Shown: in pieces, positions 51,131-59,855 of the stretch
Position numbering within the stretch: the stretch's first letter is position 1
How the letters are laid out: each line of letters starts with the position of its first letter
NCBI RefSeq assembly: GCF_000718135.1
Contig: NZ_JOEM01000009.1
Span: 124,001-188,000, forward strand
Direction: 5' to 3'
Source: Streptomyces cyaneofuscatus
GTDB lineage: Bacteria; Actinomycetota; Actinomycetes; Streptomycetales; Streptomycetaceae
DNA length: 64,000 nucleotides
Notes under the pieces: generated by a model
What the model was told of the DNA's origin: nothing
Seen by the model: the letters and a program-made list of their open reading frames with translations, nothing else
The model's database searches: none
Translations under genes and position numbers: made by a program

Positions 51131-51790
51131 TCATCCCGCCCCGCCCAGCCGGTCCAGCTCCAGCCTCGCAGGCGGCGGGAGCTGTTTGACGTCGGGCCTG
51201 GCTCGGAACGATTCCAGCAGGTAGCCCACCAGTCGGCGGGACGCGGCCGCGGATTCCGCTTGCGCGCCGTTCGCCACGCCGTTGTTGGCCAGCAGGGCCA
51301 GCACCACGTCCGAGACGTCGAAGTCCGGGCGCAGGGCGCCCGCCTCCTTGGCCCGCCGTACCAGCAGGGCCAGGCCTTCCTCCGCCCGGTCGCGCTCCCC
51401 GGCGTAACTCGCGTCGTCCGGGAAGCGGGCCAGGAACGCGTGGGTGAAGCCCCGGTCGGCGGCCTGCATCGCGGAGACCTTCGTGAACACCGAGCAGAAC
51501 GCGCGCCACGGGTCCGGGTCTTCCAACGCCTCGTCGAGCACGCCCGCGCACTCGGCGAGCTGCTCGGCGAATGCCTCCGTGATCAGGGAGGCGCGGGTGG
51601 GGAAGCGCCTGTAGAGCGTTGCCACCCCGACCCCCGCCCGCCGGGCGATCGCGCTGATCGGTACGTCGATCCCGTGGAGCGCGTACGCCTCGCGGGCCGC
51701 GCGCAGGATGCGGTCGCGGTTCTCCCGGGCGTCTGCGCGCAGGGCGGCCGAGCCGGGCTGGGGTGGGTTGTGAGAGGGCTGAGCAGGCAT
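51131..51790 (-). CDS. TetR family transcriptional regulator
   Basis: 219-aa regulator. HTH: RILRAAREAYALHGIDVPISAIARRAGVGVATLYRRFPTRASLITEAF. The ligand-binding half contains the TetR_C-type AEEGLALLVRRAKEAGALRPDFDVSDVVLALLANNGVANG. ATG 51790 is preferred over a GTG three codons earlier. Divergent from an MDR oxidoreductase, with an inverted repeat over its own -10 region, so self-control and control of the oxidoreductase are likely. Confidence 0.88.
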   Translation of the reverse strand: MPAQPSHNPPQPGSAALRADARENRDRILRAAREAYALHGIDVPISAIARRAGVGVATLYRRFPTRASLITEAFAEQLAECAGVLDEALEDPDPWRAFCSVFTKVSAMQAADRGFTHAFLARFPDDASYAGERDRAEEGLALLVRRAKEAGALRPDFDVSDVVLALLANNGVANGAQAESAAASRRLVGYLLESFRARPDVKQLPPPARLELDRLGGAG

Positions 51791-51796
51791 GTCTCT

Positions 51797-51812
51797 CACT
51801 TTAGGGTAAGTG
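51797..51812. promoter_or_regulatory. Operator-like inverted repeat between tetR and oxidoreductase
   Basis: CACTT-TAGGGT-AAGTG, with the reverse-strand -10-like TACCCT inside it, just upstream of the tetR start. Confidence 0.55.
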
Positions 51813-51890
51813 GAGGGGTTTCTCCGTTTAGCTGTCTAGCCTGGGTCGGGAGCAGGAGCACCCGATGGAACAGGCACAGGACGGCCCACG

Positions 51891-52856
51891 ATGAACGACA
51901 TGCGCGCGGCGCTCTACGACAGCTACGGACCGCCCGAGGTTCTCTACGAGGGGCGGGTCCCGGTGCCCGTACGCGGACCGGGCGAGGTGCTCGTGCGGGT
52001 CCATGCGGCCAGCGTCAACGGTGGTGAGCTGTACGGCCGCGCCGGGAAGGTCCGGCTCGTCACCGGGCGTCGGTTTCCCCAGCGGACCGGGATCGACTTC
52101 GCGGGCGAGGTCGCCGAGGTGGACCCCTCGGTCACCGGCCTGAGCGTGGGCGACCGGGTGTGGGGCATCCTGCCGCGCGGGCGGGGCGGCTTCGGCAGTG
52201 CGGCCGAGTACGTGTCCGTCCGCCCGCGCCAGATCGCGTACGCCCCCGAGAACGTCACCCTGGCCGAGGCCGCCTCGCTCCCTGCCGGGGGCACCACCTC
52301 CCTCACCGCCCTGCGCGACAAGGCCCGGCTCCGGGCGGGTGAGCGGCTCCTCGTCCGGGGGGCCTCCGGTGGTGTCGGCAGCGTCGCGGTTCAGGTCGGG
52401 AAGGCACTGGGGGGCCATGTCACCGGTCTCGCGGGGGCGAAGAACCTCGACTTCGTCCGGGAGCTGGGGGCGGATGAGGTGTTGGATCATCGCGCGGTGG
52501 AGCTGTCGGAGCTGGGTCCGTACGACGTCATCATGGACACCGTCGGCAGCGAACACCGCACTCTGAGGCGTCTGTTGGCGCCGGGTGGCCGCCTGGTCTC
52601 CATCGCGTTCGACATCCACCACCCGGTCAGAGGGCTCGGCTACATCCTGGGCTCAGCCGTCCATGGGAGCCGGCGGGTGCGCTTCTTCAGCGGCAACCCG
52701 AAGCACGACCTGTTCGCCGAGCTGACCGCGTACGTGGAACGCGGGGACCTGCGTCCGGTCGTCGACACGGTTCATTCGCTCGCGGACATCGCTGCCGCCC
52801 ACCGCGCGCTGGAGGCGGGCGGGGTGCGCGGCAAGCATGTGATCCGGGTGGTGTGA
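51891..52856 (+). CDS. NADP-dependent MDR oxidoreductase (quinone-reductase type)
   Basis: 321-aa enzyme. MRAALYDSYGPPEVLYEGRVPVP, the GroES-like domain (FPQRTGIDFAGEVAEVDPSVTGLSVGDRVWGI) without catalytic-zinc Cys residues, and the NADP-binding LLVRGASGGVGSVAVQVGKALGGHVTGL. C-terminal signature IAAAHRALEAGGVRGKHVIRVV. It probably reduces quinones or enones, with expression released by the divergent TetR's ligand. Start ATG 51891 or 51900. Confidence 0.9.
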   Translation: MNDMRAALYDSYGPPEVLYEGRVPVPVRGPGEVLVRVHAASVNGGELYGRAGKVRLVTGRRFPQRTGIDFAGEVAEVDPSVTGLSVGDRVWGILPRGRGGFGSAAEYVSVRPRQIAYAPENVTLAEAASLPAGGTTSLTALRDKARLRAGERLLVRGASGGVGSVAVQVGKALGGHVTGLAGAKNLDFVRELGADEVLDHRAVELSELGPYDVIMDTVGSEHRTLRRLLAPGGRLVSIAFDIHHPVRGLGYILGSAVHGSRRVRFFSGNPKHDLFAELTAYVERGDLRPVVDTVHSLADIAAAHRALEAGGVRGKHVIRVV

Positions 52857-52865
52857 AGCCGGGCG

Positions 52866-53336
52866 TCAGCGCGCGTGGTGCTGGGGAGCGCGGTCCATCG
52901 GGTCGTCGGCCGCCTCGGCGCCGAGCATGGCCTTGTCAGCCGCCCGCCACCCCGCGCGCACATGGGCCCAGGGTATGGAGTCGACCTCATGCAGGCGCGA
53001 GTGCCGAAGGACCGCTCTGAGTGCGATGAACCCGGGGCCGGCATCCGAGCGGACGGGAACCCCGGCTTCGAGCTCTTCCGGGGTGGGGAGGGGCGGGCGG
53101 TCGAAGACGATCTCGTCGCGCGCTGCTCCGGTCAGCCAGAGGAGAATCCCCTCGCTGACCGCCTGTGCCCACTCCGGATCGATGTCGGCGAGGCCGAGGG
53201 GATTGACGAACTCGAAACCGAGGCGATCGTCCGGCAGCGGTTCGAAGTCGACGGTGAACCAGGCGAAGCCGCCCATGCAGCTCGGCCGGGTGTAGCGGAC
53301 GTGGACGTCGCGGCGGGCTTCGGAGGGGAATCGCAT
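52866..53336 (-). CDS. Free-standing EF-G domain-IV-like protein
   Basis: 156-aa protein. VRYTRPSCMGGFAWFTVDFEPLPDDRLGFEFVNPLGLADIDPEWAQAVSEGILLWL resembles the tip domain of elongation factor G (pattern G-x3-V-x8-GFxFxNxL-x5-IxPEx-x3-AVxxGI). No GTPase or other EF-G domain is encoded around it. The remaining ~80 residues are acidic and not recognised. ATG 53336 has no good SD. It could contact ribosomes, but that is inference from the fold alone. Confidence 0.55.
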   Translation of the reverse strand: MRFPSEARRDVHVRYTRPSCMGGFAWFTVDFEPLPDDRLGFEFVNPLGLADIDPEWAQAVSEGILLWLTGAARDEIVFDRPPLPTPEELEAGVPVRSDAGPGFIALRAVLRHSRLHEVDSIPWAHVRAGWRAADKAMLGAEAADDPMDRAPQHHAR

Positions 53337-53421
53337 GCGGCGAGTGTCGAGTCGGGCGCGAGGCCGTCGCAACGGGGTTCCGGTGTCATGGGGCCGTGAC
53401 CCCGCTCCTGAGGCCGGGCTC

Positions 53422-53485
53422 GTGCGGAGACCCCTTCGCAATGGCGTGGGGGAGGGGCCACGCCATCACGCGAAGGTCCCCGCAC
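53422..53485 (-). terminator. Large hairpin terminator after the ABC exporter
   Basis: GTGCGG (53422-53427) pairs with CCGCAC (53480-53485), CCTTCGC with GCGAAGG, and the inner arms ATGGCGTG (53441-53448) with CACGCCAT (53459-53466). It lies directly after the ABC gene stop on the reverse strand. Confidence 0.65.
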
Positions 53486-53490
53486 GCCGG

Positions 53491-55521
53491 CTAGGAAGGT
53501 GTCAACGGCTTGTCCAGGGGTGGGGACGACCGTGCCCGGTAGCCGCCCGCCTGCAGTGTGAACATCGCCGCGTACGCGCCGCCCTCCAGCGCCATCAGCT
53601 CTTCATGAGAGCCCGACTCCGTGATGCGGCCCTCGTCGAAGGCGTAGATCGTGTCGCAGTCGACCACGCTGGCCAGGCGGTGGGAGATCAGGACCGTGAT
53701 CTGGTCCTCGCGCAGCCGGCCGCGCAACACCGCCTCATAGACGGCGTGTTCGGAGGGCGGGTCCATGCTCGCCGTCGGCTCGTCGAGGAGGAGCAGTGGG
53801 GCGTTCTTGTACAGGCCCCGGGCCACCGCGATCTTCGCCCACTGGCCGCCCGACAGCTGCTGGCCGCCCTTGAAGCGCTTCGAGAGGAGTGTTTCCCAGG
53901 TATCGGGGAGTGAGGCGATCACCGCGTCGGCGCCGGAGGCCCGGGCCGCGGCCAGGGTACGGGCGGGGTCGGCCTGGGTGAGGGTGCCGGTGGCGGCGGT
54001 GATGTTGGACAGGGCGCTGAAGGGGAAGCGAACCGGTTCCTGGAGGACGCAGGCTACCTGCCGGTGCAGGGACTGGGCGTCCATCTCCCGTACGTCGGTG
54101 CCGTCCCAGCGGACGCTGCCGCACTCCGGCTCGTACAGGCCGGCCAGCAGCTTGGCGCAGGTCGACTTGCCCGAGCCGTTCAGGCCGACGAAGGCGATCT
54201 TCTGGCCGGCGGTCAGGGTCATGCTGATCCCGTTGAGGGCCGCCGTCTCCTTGCCGGGGTACGTGAAGTGGACGTCGTCCAGCGTGATCCGGCCGACGGT
54301 GGAGGGGGCCTGCAAGGCTGCCTGGGTCGGCAGGAGTTGGCGGCTGCGCTCCTGGACGGTGAGGAGGTCGGAGACCCATAGCGCGTGCTCGTAGACGAGA
54401 TGGGCGACCTCTACGAGACGGGTGAGCGCTACCTGGCCCGACTGGATCGCGAGCACCGCGCCCGCTCCGGCGGCGAGCGGGAGCCATCCGGCGATCAGCA
54501 TGGCGGCCAGCGCGGCGTACGTGATGCCGGTGCCGAGGCCCCCGACCGCTCGGCCGGCCAGGTTGAGCAGGGCCGCGTGCACGCCCAGCCGGGTGTCCTC
54601 GGCCGCGATCTTGAGGGTCAGGCGGCGGTGTTCCTCCAGCAGGGCGCCTTGCGCGGTGTCCGAGCGGAGTTCGGCCGCCGCGTCGACGTCGAGAAGGAGC
54701 CAGGAGAAGACCCGTACGCGGCGTTGCAGCGCGTTCCACCGCTTGAACGACGCGAACCGGGCGCGGGCGCTGCGTACGGCCGCGAAGCCGACCGGCAGTA
54801 CGGACAGCAGGAGGAGGGGCAGGAGCGCGGGGTGCAGGATGCCGAGCACCCCGGCCGTTCCGACGAGGGCCAGGGCGGCGGAGGCGAGGGAGACCACCTG
54901 GCCGACGATCTGGCGTGCGTAGAAGAGCCCGCGGTCGTTGGCGCGGTGGACCTCGTCGTGCCAGCCGGCGTCCTCGACCGCCTCCAGCCGTACGTGCGCG
55001 GTGAGATGCAGGAAGTCGCACTCCAGGGCCGTGCGGATCTTCGGGGTGACGCGGGCCTGGGCGACCGCGACCCCGGATTCGAGGCCCGCTCGGGCGCCCA
55101 GGAGGGCGATGACCAGGAGGAGTTGGGGGACGGACGCGCGTACGCGGTCGGGGGTGGGGCCCTCGGCGAACAGGTGCTGGAGCACCGCGATTCCGGCGAT
55201 CAGGCCGAGCGCGCTCATCGCCGCGGAGGCCAGCTGGCACACGACGACGCACAGCGTGGCGCGCCGGTCGGCCTGCCAGGCGAGGCGGCCGATCAGGGCG
55301 GTGATCCGGGGGAGGCGGGTGAGGACCTGGGCCACGGTGGCGTCGGCGGCCGCGCCGTCGTGGACCGACCAGTACGCCTCCTCCAGTTCGTCGGTCAGGT
55401 TGTCGTCCTGGGGGCCGGCCGCGACGGTGGCGGGCGGGGGCGGCAGGGGCTCGGTGCGCGGCCCCGGAATGGTGTCCTTCGGTGCCGTGGTCGGTTCGTC
55501 GGGGCGGGCGGATTCGGTCAT
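53491..55521 (-). CDS. ABC transporter, fused permease-ATPase
   Basis: 676-aa half-transporter. A Pro-rich cytoplasmic N-terminus (~80 aa) is followed by five or six TM helices (residues ~105-390) and an ABC domain with Walker A GLNGSGKST, Q-loop, signature QLSGGQWAKIAVARGLYKNAPLLLLDEPTASMDPP. Such stand-alone exporters often belong to RiPP clusters, but no modifying enzyme is near. Its ATG overlaps the stop of a 36-codon upstream ORF. Confidence 0.9.
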   Translation of the reverse strand: MTESARPDEPTTAPKDTIPGPRTEPLPPPPATVAAGPQDDNLTDELEEAYWSVHDGAAADATVAQVLTRLPRITALIGRLAWQADRRATLCVVVCQLASAAMSALGLIAGIAVLQHLFAEGPTPDRVRASVPQLLLVIALLGARAGLESGVAVAQARVTPKIRTALECDFLHLTAHVRLEAVEDAGWHDEVHRANDRGLFYARQIVGQVVSLASAALALVGTAGVLGILHPALLPLLLLSVLPVGFAAVRSARARFASFKRWNALQRRVRVFSWLLLDVDAAAELRSDTAQGALLEEHRRLTLKIAAEDTRLGVHAALLNLAGRAVGGLGTGITYAALAAMLIAGWLPLAAGAGAVLAIQSGQVALTRLVEVAHLVYEHALWVSDLLTVQERSRQLLPTQAALQAPSTVGRITLDDVHFTYPGKETAALNGISMTLTAGQKIAFVGLNGSGKSTCAKLLAGLYEPECGSVRWDGTDVREMDAQSLHRQVACVLQEPVRFPFSALSNITAATGTLTQADPARTLAAARASGADAVIASLPDTWETLLSKRFKGGQQLSGGQWAKIAVARGLYKNAPLLLLDEPTASMDPPSEHAVYEAVLRGRLREDQITVLISHRLASVVDCDTIYAFDEGRITESGSHEELMALEGGAYAAMFTLQAGGYRARSSPPLDKPLTPS

Positions 55522-55628
55522 GCCGAGTGCCTCGTCTCCGGTCGGGCTCCGGAGGCGGGGCCTCCGGAGTGGTCGGCGGCCTTTTCGAACGCAGGGTGAA
55601 CGAGCGCATGACGGCGTAAGCGGTGCAT
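55518..55628 (-). CDS. Small translated leader ORF coupled to the ABC exporter
   Basis: 36 codons, beginning MHRLRRHALVHPAFEKAADH; its TGA overlaps the ABC start (ATGA). A good SD (GAGGGG) precedes ATG 55628. Codon 4 is TTA, the codon read only by the developmentally regulated bldA tRNA in Streptomyces. The peptide resembles nothing I know; it could be a regulatory leader or a precursor peptide. Confidence 0.45.
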   Translation of the reverse strand: MHRLRRHALVHPAFEKAADHSGGPASGARPETRHSA

Positions 55629-56173
55629 GAGTGCCCCTCGTGGCCAGATGCGGACAGGTGATCGGGTAACGGGGGTGTTCCTGTCGCCGTCACGGGTGGT
55701 GGCGGGCGATATCTGGAACAGGATTTCGCATGTCCGGGTCGTTCCCTTGGTGTGGCTGGGTGACCCGCGCCGTGATGCTGCGTTCGATCACTCCTGTGGG
55801 TCTGGGTACTTCGTGTGGGGGATTGCGGGACGAGGAGGGCAGGGGAGCAGGGGAGCAGAGGACGGCAGGGCGGGGTGCTCGGGCCGCGTGCCCGTCGGCT
55901 CCCGCTCGTGGCCCTGCGCCCGCAGGTGCGGGGGCCGCCGGTTCATATCCGGGGTTGCTGCCGGGCCCGGTGCCCCGTCCCGCGCCCCTACTGCTTCAGC
56001 TCGTACGCAGGGGCCGCCGCGCGGTGAGGTGGAGGCCGGCCCGTCGGCCCGCTCGCGGGGCCGTCCCCGTACTGCCCGTCCGGGCACCTCTGTCTGCCCT
56101 CAGGTTCCTGGCTCCGCGGGCGATCACCGCGTATCCAGGAAGGATTGCTACCTCTACGCAGGGAAGGCCCGCT
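55629..56173. other. Intergenic region between ABC leader and eCIS-type gene
   Basis: No convincing gene is seen. Bases 55715-55745 contain GGAAC and a GTCGTT about 18 nt further on, a weak fit to an ECF sigma promoter reading right. The eCIS-type gene's ribosome site (AGGGAAGG) closes the stretch. Confidence 0.4.
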
Positions 56174-58162
56174 GTGCACGCCCAGGAGAACGACCGAACC
56201 GTACGGGCCGAGTCCGCCCCCCGTACCCCCTCCCGCGCTCCTGGGGTGGAGGGCGGGGCGCCGGCGCCGTACGGCCTCATGGGGCTGCAGGCCACCGTCG
56301 GCAATGCGGCCGTCCTCCAGATGCTGCGCGAGTCCGAGGGCGCCGTGGATCAGGAGGGGGATCGGCACGGCACGGGGTGCGGGCACGGGGGCGCGGGCAG
56401 GAGCGGGGGCGGGGGTGGTGTCGTGCAGCGGTCCGCCGTGCATGACGTGCTGCGTACGTCTGGGCGGCCTCTCGACGACGCCACCCGTGGTGACATGGAG
56501 GCCCGGCTCGGGGCCGACTTCTCCGATGTGCGCATCCACAACGACAGCGCGGCCCGGGCCTCCGCCGCCGAGGTCGGTGCCCGCGCCTACACCAGCGGCA
56601 GCCACGTCGTCATCGGTGACGGGGGAGGGGACCGGCACACCCTGGCCCATGAGCTGACCCATGTCATCCAGCAGCGTTCCGGGCCTGTCGCCGGGACCGT
56701 CAACTCGGCCGGTCTCCAGGTGTCCGACCCCTCCGACCGCTTCGAGCGCGAGGCCGAGGCCAACGCGACCCGGGTCATGAGGAGCGCCGCGCCCGAGGCG
56801 CCCGCACCGGTTCAGCGGGCGCGGCCGTCCGCACCGGTTCAGCGGGCGCGGGCGTCCGCACCGGCTCCGGGCGTCGCGGCCGTGCAGCGGGCCGCCGAGC
56901 TCAACGGTCTGAACGGCGGCGGCACCACCGGCACCTTCGGGCAGGCCGTGGCCGGTGCCGAGCCCGAGGGCGTGGGCACCGTCGCCATCGTCCCCGTCGT
57001 CCTCAGCCAGAGCTTGAACCTCATGGACGTCGCGCAGAAGTACGAGGAGGGCTTCGCCGGAGGTACGGCACCGGCCGAGCGCTTCGCGCTGGTCATCGGC
57101 GTCAACATCCGGATCCGGAACCAGGCGGAGGCGAACGCCGCGCAGACCCTGCTGAGCCAGAAGACCGCCGCCTTCCTCGGCGCCTGGGGCGCGAACCGGT
57201 TCCGGGTCGCGGTCATCGGGTTCACCTGGGCCAACCACGCCACCGACGCCCAGGAGACGAACCAGCGGACCATCCCGTACGGCGAGATCAGGGACCGGAT
57301 CATGCGCTCCCCGGAGACCACCGCCATGATCGCCGGGCTGCGCGGGGCCGGCAGGCAGCACGTCTATCTGCACACCAGCGACTCCGACACCGCCTCCTTC
57401 GACACGGAAGCGGGGCCCCTGTTCTCGGCCGCCGCCGAGCACCTGGAATCAGGCGAACTGGACGTCTTCAGCGGCGGCTACACCTCGCCCCCCGGCAGCA
57501 GGACCGGCGACAACGACATCCTGATCTGGCACGCGAGCCAGGTGGACCTCGCCGTCCGCAAGGCCATGGCCCAGGTGGAACCCAACCTGGTCTACTACCC
57601 CGAACCCAGCACCTTCGTGAAGGTGCACGAGGACTACGACGACCTGGAACCCGGCGTCACCTTCGGCAGCGGGGCGGAGGAGGGCCAGCACCTCGTGGAC
57701 TCGCTGTACAAGAACCGGTACGGCGGCGTGAAGGGCGACTTCGACCCGCGGTTCGCCATCTCCACCGACATGAGCCGCGTCGGCCAGAACGTCGGGTCGC
57801 ATCCCACGGGTGCGCCGGTCACCAACGACACCATCCAGCAGCTCTTCGCGCTCGCCCAGACCCACGCCAGGCCCCAGGAGTGGACGAAGCGCGTCGAGAG
57901 GGCGTACGGCATCACGGATGCCGCCGTCTCCAGGACCCTGGAGGGACTCGTCTTCGCCGGACTCACCATGGAGAACCTGTCCAAGGTGCCCCTGCCCCTC
58001 CCCGCGAACCCCATCGGCGCCAAGGCCATCGACAGCGCGGCCCGGAAGGACCCGCTCAAGGGGGTGGACACCGGGGTCGTGGAGACCGCCAAGGCCAGCA
58101 GGGACATCCTGGTCCGCGCCCTCCTCGCCGCCATCCAGGCTCTCCAGGCGCGCAACAACTAG
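56174..58162 (+). CDS. eCIS-associated DUF4157 protein with unknown C-terminal domain
   Basis: 662-aa protein. Residues ~33-52 (GLMGLQATVGNAAVLQMLRE) are the short helix commonly preceding DUF4157. A Gly/His linker follows, then the DUF4157 domain (~85-170) with RLGADFSDVRIHND, ARAYTSGSHVVIGDG and the metallopeptidase motif HELTH (His159, Glu160, His163). A PVQRAR repeat linker leads to an unrecognised ~420-residue region with YLHTSDSDTASF and LVYYPEPSTFV. DUF4157 proteins accompany extracellular contractile injection systems, often as cargo. No eCIS structural genes are in the window. GTG 56174 has a good SD. Confidence 0.85.
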   Translation: MHAQENDRTVRAESAPRTPSRAPGVEGGAPAPYGLMGLQATVGNAAVLQMLRESEGAVDQEGDRHGTGCGHGGAGRSGGGGGVVQRSAVHDVLRTSGRPLDDATRGDMEARLGADFSDVRIHNDSAARASAAEVGARAYTSGSHVVIGDGGGDRHTLAHELTHVIQQRSGPVAGTVNSAGLQVSDPSDRFEREAEANATRVMRSAAPEAPAPVQRARPSAPVQRARASAPAPGVAAVQRAAELNGLNGGGTTGTFGQAVAGAEPEGVGTVAIVPVVLSQSLNLMDVAQKYEEGFAGGTAPAERFALVIGVNIRIRNQAEANAAQTLLSQKTAAFLGAWGANRFRVAVIGFTWANHATDAQETNQRTIPYGEIRDRIMRSPETTAMIAGLRGAGRQHVYLHTSDSDTASFDTEAGPLFSAAAEHLESGELDVFSGGYTSPPGSRTGDNDILIWHASQVDLAVRKAMAQVEPNLVYYPEPSTFVKVHEDYDDLEPGVTFGSGAEEGQHLVDSLYKNRYGGVKGDFDPRFAISTDMSRVGQNVGSHPTGAPVTNDTIQQLFALAQTHARPQEWTKRVERAYGITDAAVSRTLEGLVFAGLTMENLSKVPLPLPANPIGAKAIDSAARKDPLKGVDTGVVETAKASRDILVRALLAAIQALQARNN

Positions 58163-58169
58163 GCAGTGA

Positions 58170-58196
58170 GGGGCGGCAGTTCAGGCCTGCCGCCCC
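58170..58196 (+). terminator. Hairpin terminator after the eCIS-type gene
   Basis: GGGGCGGCA (58170-58178) and TGCCGCCCC (58188-58196), 9-bp perfect stem, 8 bp after the stop. Confidence 0.75.
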
Positions 58197-58335
58197 CGGG
58201 GAGGTTCCGTTGTGAGGCGGATCACCCCTCCCCGTGGCGCGGACCAGGTCGAGACCGGTGGTTACGATGGGTGGATCTGCTCGGCCCCTTGGCCGAGGTG
58301 GTCAGGCCCGGCATCCGGTGTCTGGTCCGAGGCTG

Positions 58336-58375
58336 GAAACCTCCGGCGCTCGTGACACAGAACCCCGGAGGTTTC
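58336..58375 (+). promoter_or_regulatory. Attenuator-like hairpin covering the RBS of the EmrB-type exporter
   Basis: GAAACCTCCGG (58336-58346) and CCGGAGGTTTC (58365-58375) form a perfect 11-bp stem. The ribosome site GGAGG lies inside the right arm, 8 bases before GTG 58380, and the stem ends in TTTC. Closed, it would hide the RBS or terminate transcription. The ~160 bp before it (58200-58335) may be a leader; no clear leader peptide was found. Confidence 0.65.
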
Positions 58376-58379
58376 TTTC

Positions 58380-59843
58380 GTGTCTGTCCTCCTGCCTGCC
58401 CAGCCCACAGCACCCGACCCCCGTCGCTGGTGGGCGCTGGCCGTGATCGCCCTGACGCAGCTGGTGGTCGTGCTCGACGCGACCATCGTCAACGTGGCCC
58501 TGCCCCAGGCCCAGCGCGAACTGGAGCTGAGCGACACCGAGCGGCAGTGGGTCATCACCGCGTACGTCCTGGCGTTCGGCGCGCTGCTGCTGCTCGGCGG
58601 GCGCATCGCCGACTACTGGGGGCGCAAGCGCAGTTACATGGTCGGGATGCTCGGGTTCGGCCTCGCCTCCGTGTGGGGCGGCCTCGCCCAGAGCGGCACC
58701 GAGCTGATCGCGGCGCGCGGTCTGCAGGGCGTGTTCGCGGCGCTGCTGGCGCCCGCGGCGCTCGCCCTGCTGACGGTCACCTTCCCGGCCGGGCGCGAGC
58801 GCGGAACGGCGTTCGCGGTCTTCGGTACGGTCGCCGGCACCGGTGCCGCGGTGGGCCTGGCCCTGGGCGGCGTCCTGACCGAGTTCGCCGACTGGCGGTG
58901 GTGCCTCCTGGTCAACATCGTCTTCGCCGTCGTCGGCCTGGTCGGCGCGCTGCTGTTCGTCTCCGAGAGCCGGGTCGAGGGCGGCAACGGGTACGACGTC
59001 TGGGGCACCCTGGCCGTCACCCTCGGTCTGGCCGCCCTGGTCTACGGGTTCACCCTCGCCGAGACCGGGTGGACCGAGCCGGACACTCTCGGCTTCCTCG
59101 CCGCCGGCCTGGTGCTGCTCGCGGTCTTCGTGTGGATCGAGGCCCGGGCCGCGCAGCCGCTGCTGCCGTTGCGGGTCGTGCGGGACCGCGCCCGCGCCGG
59201 GGCGTTCCTGATCCAGGCGGCCATCGGTGCGGTCTACATCGGGATGACCCTCTACCTGATGTTCCACCTGCAGATCGTGCTCGGCCTCTCCCCGCTCCTG
59301 GCCGGGCTCGCGAGCCTCGCGATGACCTTCGCCACCATGATCACCGCACCCGTGGCCGCCCGGCTGCTGCCCACCCGGGGCCCGCGTGTCCTGATGACCG
59401 GGGGGCCGTTGATCGCCGCGGCCGGGATGCTGTGGCTGACCTTCATCACCGCCGACGGGAGCTACTGGACCGAGGTCTTCGGCGGTCTGGTCGTCGTCGG
59501 CATCGGGATCGCCTTCGTCATCATCCCCGTACAGAACGTCGCTCTCGTCGGCGTCGACCACCACGACGCCGGTGCGGCCTCGGCCCTCGTCAACTCCGCG
59601 ATGCAGATCGGCGGTTGCGTCGGTCTGTCGGTGTTCACCACGGTCTACCTCGGGGCCGTCGAACGCTCCGCCGCCGGCGGGGAGGGCCGCGTCGCCGCCC
59701 TCACCGAGGGCCACTCCGCGGTCTTCCTCGCCACCGCCGTCACCCTGGTGGTCGCCGCGGTCATCGCCGCGACCATGCTCCGTGGCCCCCGTCCCGCCGC
59801 CGCCCCGGACCAGCTCGCCGAGGTGCCGGCCCACATCGGCTGA
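58380..59843 (+). CDS. MFS multidrug exporter, EmrB/QacA (DHA2) family
   Basis: 487-aa protein with 14 predicted TM helices. TM1 motif D1 LVVVLDATIVNVALPQAQRELELSDTERQWVITAYVLAFGALLLLGGRIADYWGRKRSYM, motif C region GTVAGTGAAVGLALGGVLTEFADWRWCLLVNI. These are hallmarks of proton-coupled drug exporters. GTG 58380 is preceded by an RBS inside a hairpin, which suggests drug-responsive control of translation. No adjacent regulator gene. Confidence 0.93.
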   Translation: MSVLLPAQPTAPDPRRWWALAVIALTQLVVVLDATIVNVALPQAQRELELSDTERQWVITAYVLAFGALLLLGGRIADYWGRKRSYMVGMLGFGLASVWGGLAQSGTELIAARGLQGVFAALLAPAALALLTVTFPAGRERGTAFAVFGTVAGTGAAVGLALGGVLTEFADWRWCLLVNIVFAVVGLVGALLFVSESRVEGGNGYDVWGTLAVTLGLAALVYGFTLAETGWTEPDTLGFLAAGLVLLAVFVWIEARAAQPLLPLRVVRDRARAGAFLIQAAIGAVYIGMTLYLMFHLQIVLGLSPLLAGLASLAMTFATMITAPVAARLLPTRGPRVLMTGGPLIAAAGMLWLTFITADGSYWTEVFGGLVVVGIGIAFVIIPVQNVALVGVDHHDAGAASALVNSAMQIGGCVGLSVFTTVYLGAVERSAAGGEGRVAALTEGHSAVFLATAVTLVVAAVIAATMLRGPRPAAAPDQLAEVPAHIG

Positions 59844-59855
59844 CGCCCGTGCCGC

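Noticed and set aside
53491..55628. A lanthipeptide or second RiPP cluster around the ABC exporter
   Set aside because: No dehydratase, cyclase, radical SAM or peptidase gene lies within several kb on either side.
55627..56445. Open frames between the ABC leader and the eCIS-type gene
   Set aside because: No conserved motif or ribosome site; they overlap the real eCIS-type start in another frame.
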